Source: Odoribacter sp.
Lineage (GTDB): Bacteria; Bacteroidota; Bacteroidia; Bacteroidales; Marinifilaceae
Length of the DNA stretch: 14,419 bases
Assembly (NCBI GenBank): GCA_020024465.1
Contig: JAHHTT010000057.1
Span: 1 to 14,419 of the forward strand
Reading direction: 5' to 3'
Part shown: positions 14,272 through 14,419 of the stretch, piece after piece
How the letters are laid out: every line of letters begins with the position of its first letter
How positions within the stretch are numbered: position 1 is the stretch's first letter
The notes under the pieces: generated by a model
Database searches by the model: none
Told to the model about the DNA's origin: nothing
Seen by the model: only the letters and a program-made list of their open reading frames with translations
Made by a program: the position numbers and the translations under genes

Positions 14272-14363
14272 CACTTCCTGCTTTTTATTGTTCTTGCCTG
14301 CCGTCTGTCGGTTTGTGCCTGCCGGACACTGCCCCGTGAATGGCCCGGAGCATGATTCCCGCC
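14272..14363. other. Non-coding spacer upstream of the rplM promoter
   Basis: No credible gene lies here. It contains two copies of TGCCTGCCG 21 bp apart (14295-14303 and 14316-14324), a word also present in the pyrH/GT2 intergenic region at 8217-8225, and a GC-rich stretch (about 14318-14350) unlike the AT-rich flanks. Confidence 0.5.
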
Positions 14364-14419
14364 ATATCAAACTTATATCAAACTTATATCAAAGATATCA
14401 TAAAGATATCTCAAAGATA
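14364..14419. repeat. Degenerate 11-bp tandem repeat containing promoter-like boxes
   Basis: Five units run to the window edge: ATATCAAACTT (14364-14374), ATATCAAACTT (14375-14385), ATATCAAAG (14386-14394, 9 bp), ATATCATAAAG (14395-14405) and ATATCTCAAAG (14406-14416), then ATA. On the minus strand the units create TAnnTTTG matches at 14412-14419, 14390-14397, 14379-14386 and 14368-14375. The array may continue past the window. Confidence 0.8.

Noticed and set aside
14065..14370. A 101-aa minus-strand open frame upstream of rplM
   Set aside because: It spans the promoter and the leader, begins upstream of the predicted transcription start, and resembles no family. The structured leader explains this DNA better.
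14364..14419. CRISPR-like array
   Set aside because: Units are 9-11 bp with no spacers, far shorter than CRISPR repeats, and no cas genes are present.

Overview
This 14.4 kb window looks like chromosomal DNA from a member of the Bacteroidales (phylum Bacteroidota). The evidence is: a promoter of the Bacteroidota type upstream of rplM (TTTG, 19 bp spacer, TATCTTTG), no strong Shine-Dalgarno sequences, moderate GC content, and the order rplM-rpsI-rpsB-tsf. The protein sequences have the flavour of gut Bacteroidales, but I cannot name the genus. Most of the window is housekeeping. There is no prophage, insertion sequence, CRISPR array, tRNA or rRNA.

Layout from right to left, because almost everything is on the minus strand. 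(1) 14419-11419: a degenerate 11-bp tandem repeat at the right edge, a strong promoter, a structured leader of about 180 nt, then rplM (GTG start), rpsI, a 93-bp gap with a well-formed hairpin (candidate S2 leader), rpsB and tsf, closed by a strong intrinsic terminator. (2) 11317-8403: a lipid-A/envelope glycosylation cassette. An ArnT/PMT-like GT39 transferase and a tandem-duplicated LAB_N membrane protein (stop and start codons abut) are on the minus strand. They converge on a plus-strand GT2 glycosyltransferase, with 2 bp between the stop codons. (3) 8096-3509: a minus-strand operon of pyrH, dxs, a Crp/Fnr-family regulator (ATGA overlap with dxs) and a class I/II aminotransferase. (4) 3354-237: a minus-strand operon of a PlsB/PlsC-like acyltransferase, a 60-aa two-helix membrane protein, an 83-aa unknown protein and gltX, ending in a terminator that works on both strands. 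(5) 1-200: AT-rich, with at most the tail of a plus-strand gene.

How the genes may work together: the ribosomal operon supplies L13, S9, S2 and EF-Ts, and its two leader structures suggest feedback control. The GT2, ArnT-like and LAB_N proteins fit a scheme in which the GT2 charges undecaprenyl phosphate with a sugar, a membrane protein may help to flip or present it, and the ArnT-like enzyme transfers it to lipid A or another envelope acceptor. This cassette lies between tsf and pyrH, which are neighbours in many bacteria. dxs starts the isoprenoid pathway that ultimately makes undecaprenyl phosphate, and pyrH makes UDP for UTP and nucleotide sugars, so the middle of the window has an envelope-precursor theme. 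That theme is inference. No wholly new system is evident. The best leads are the two r-protein leader RNAs, the 11-bp array of promoter-like boxes, and the duplicated LAB_N protein.
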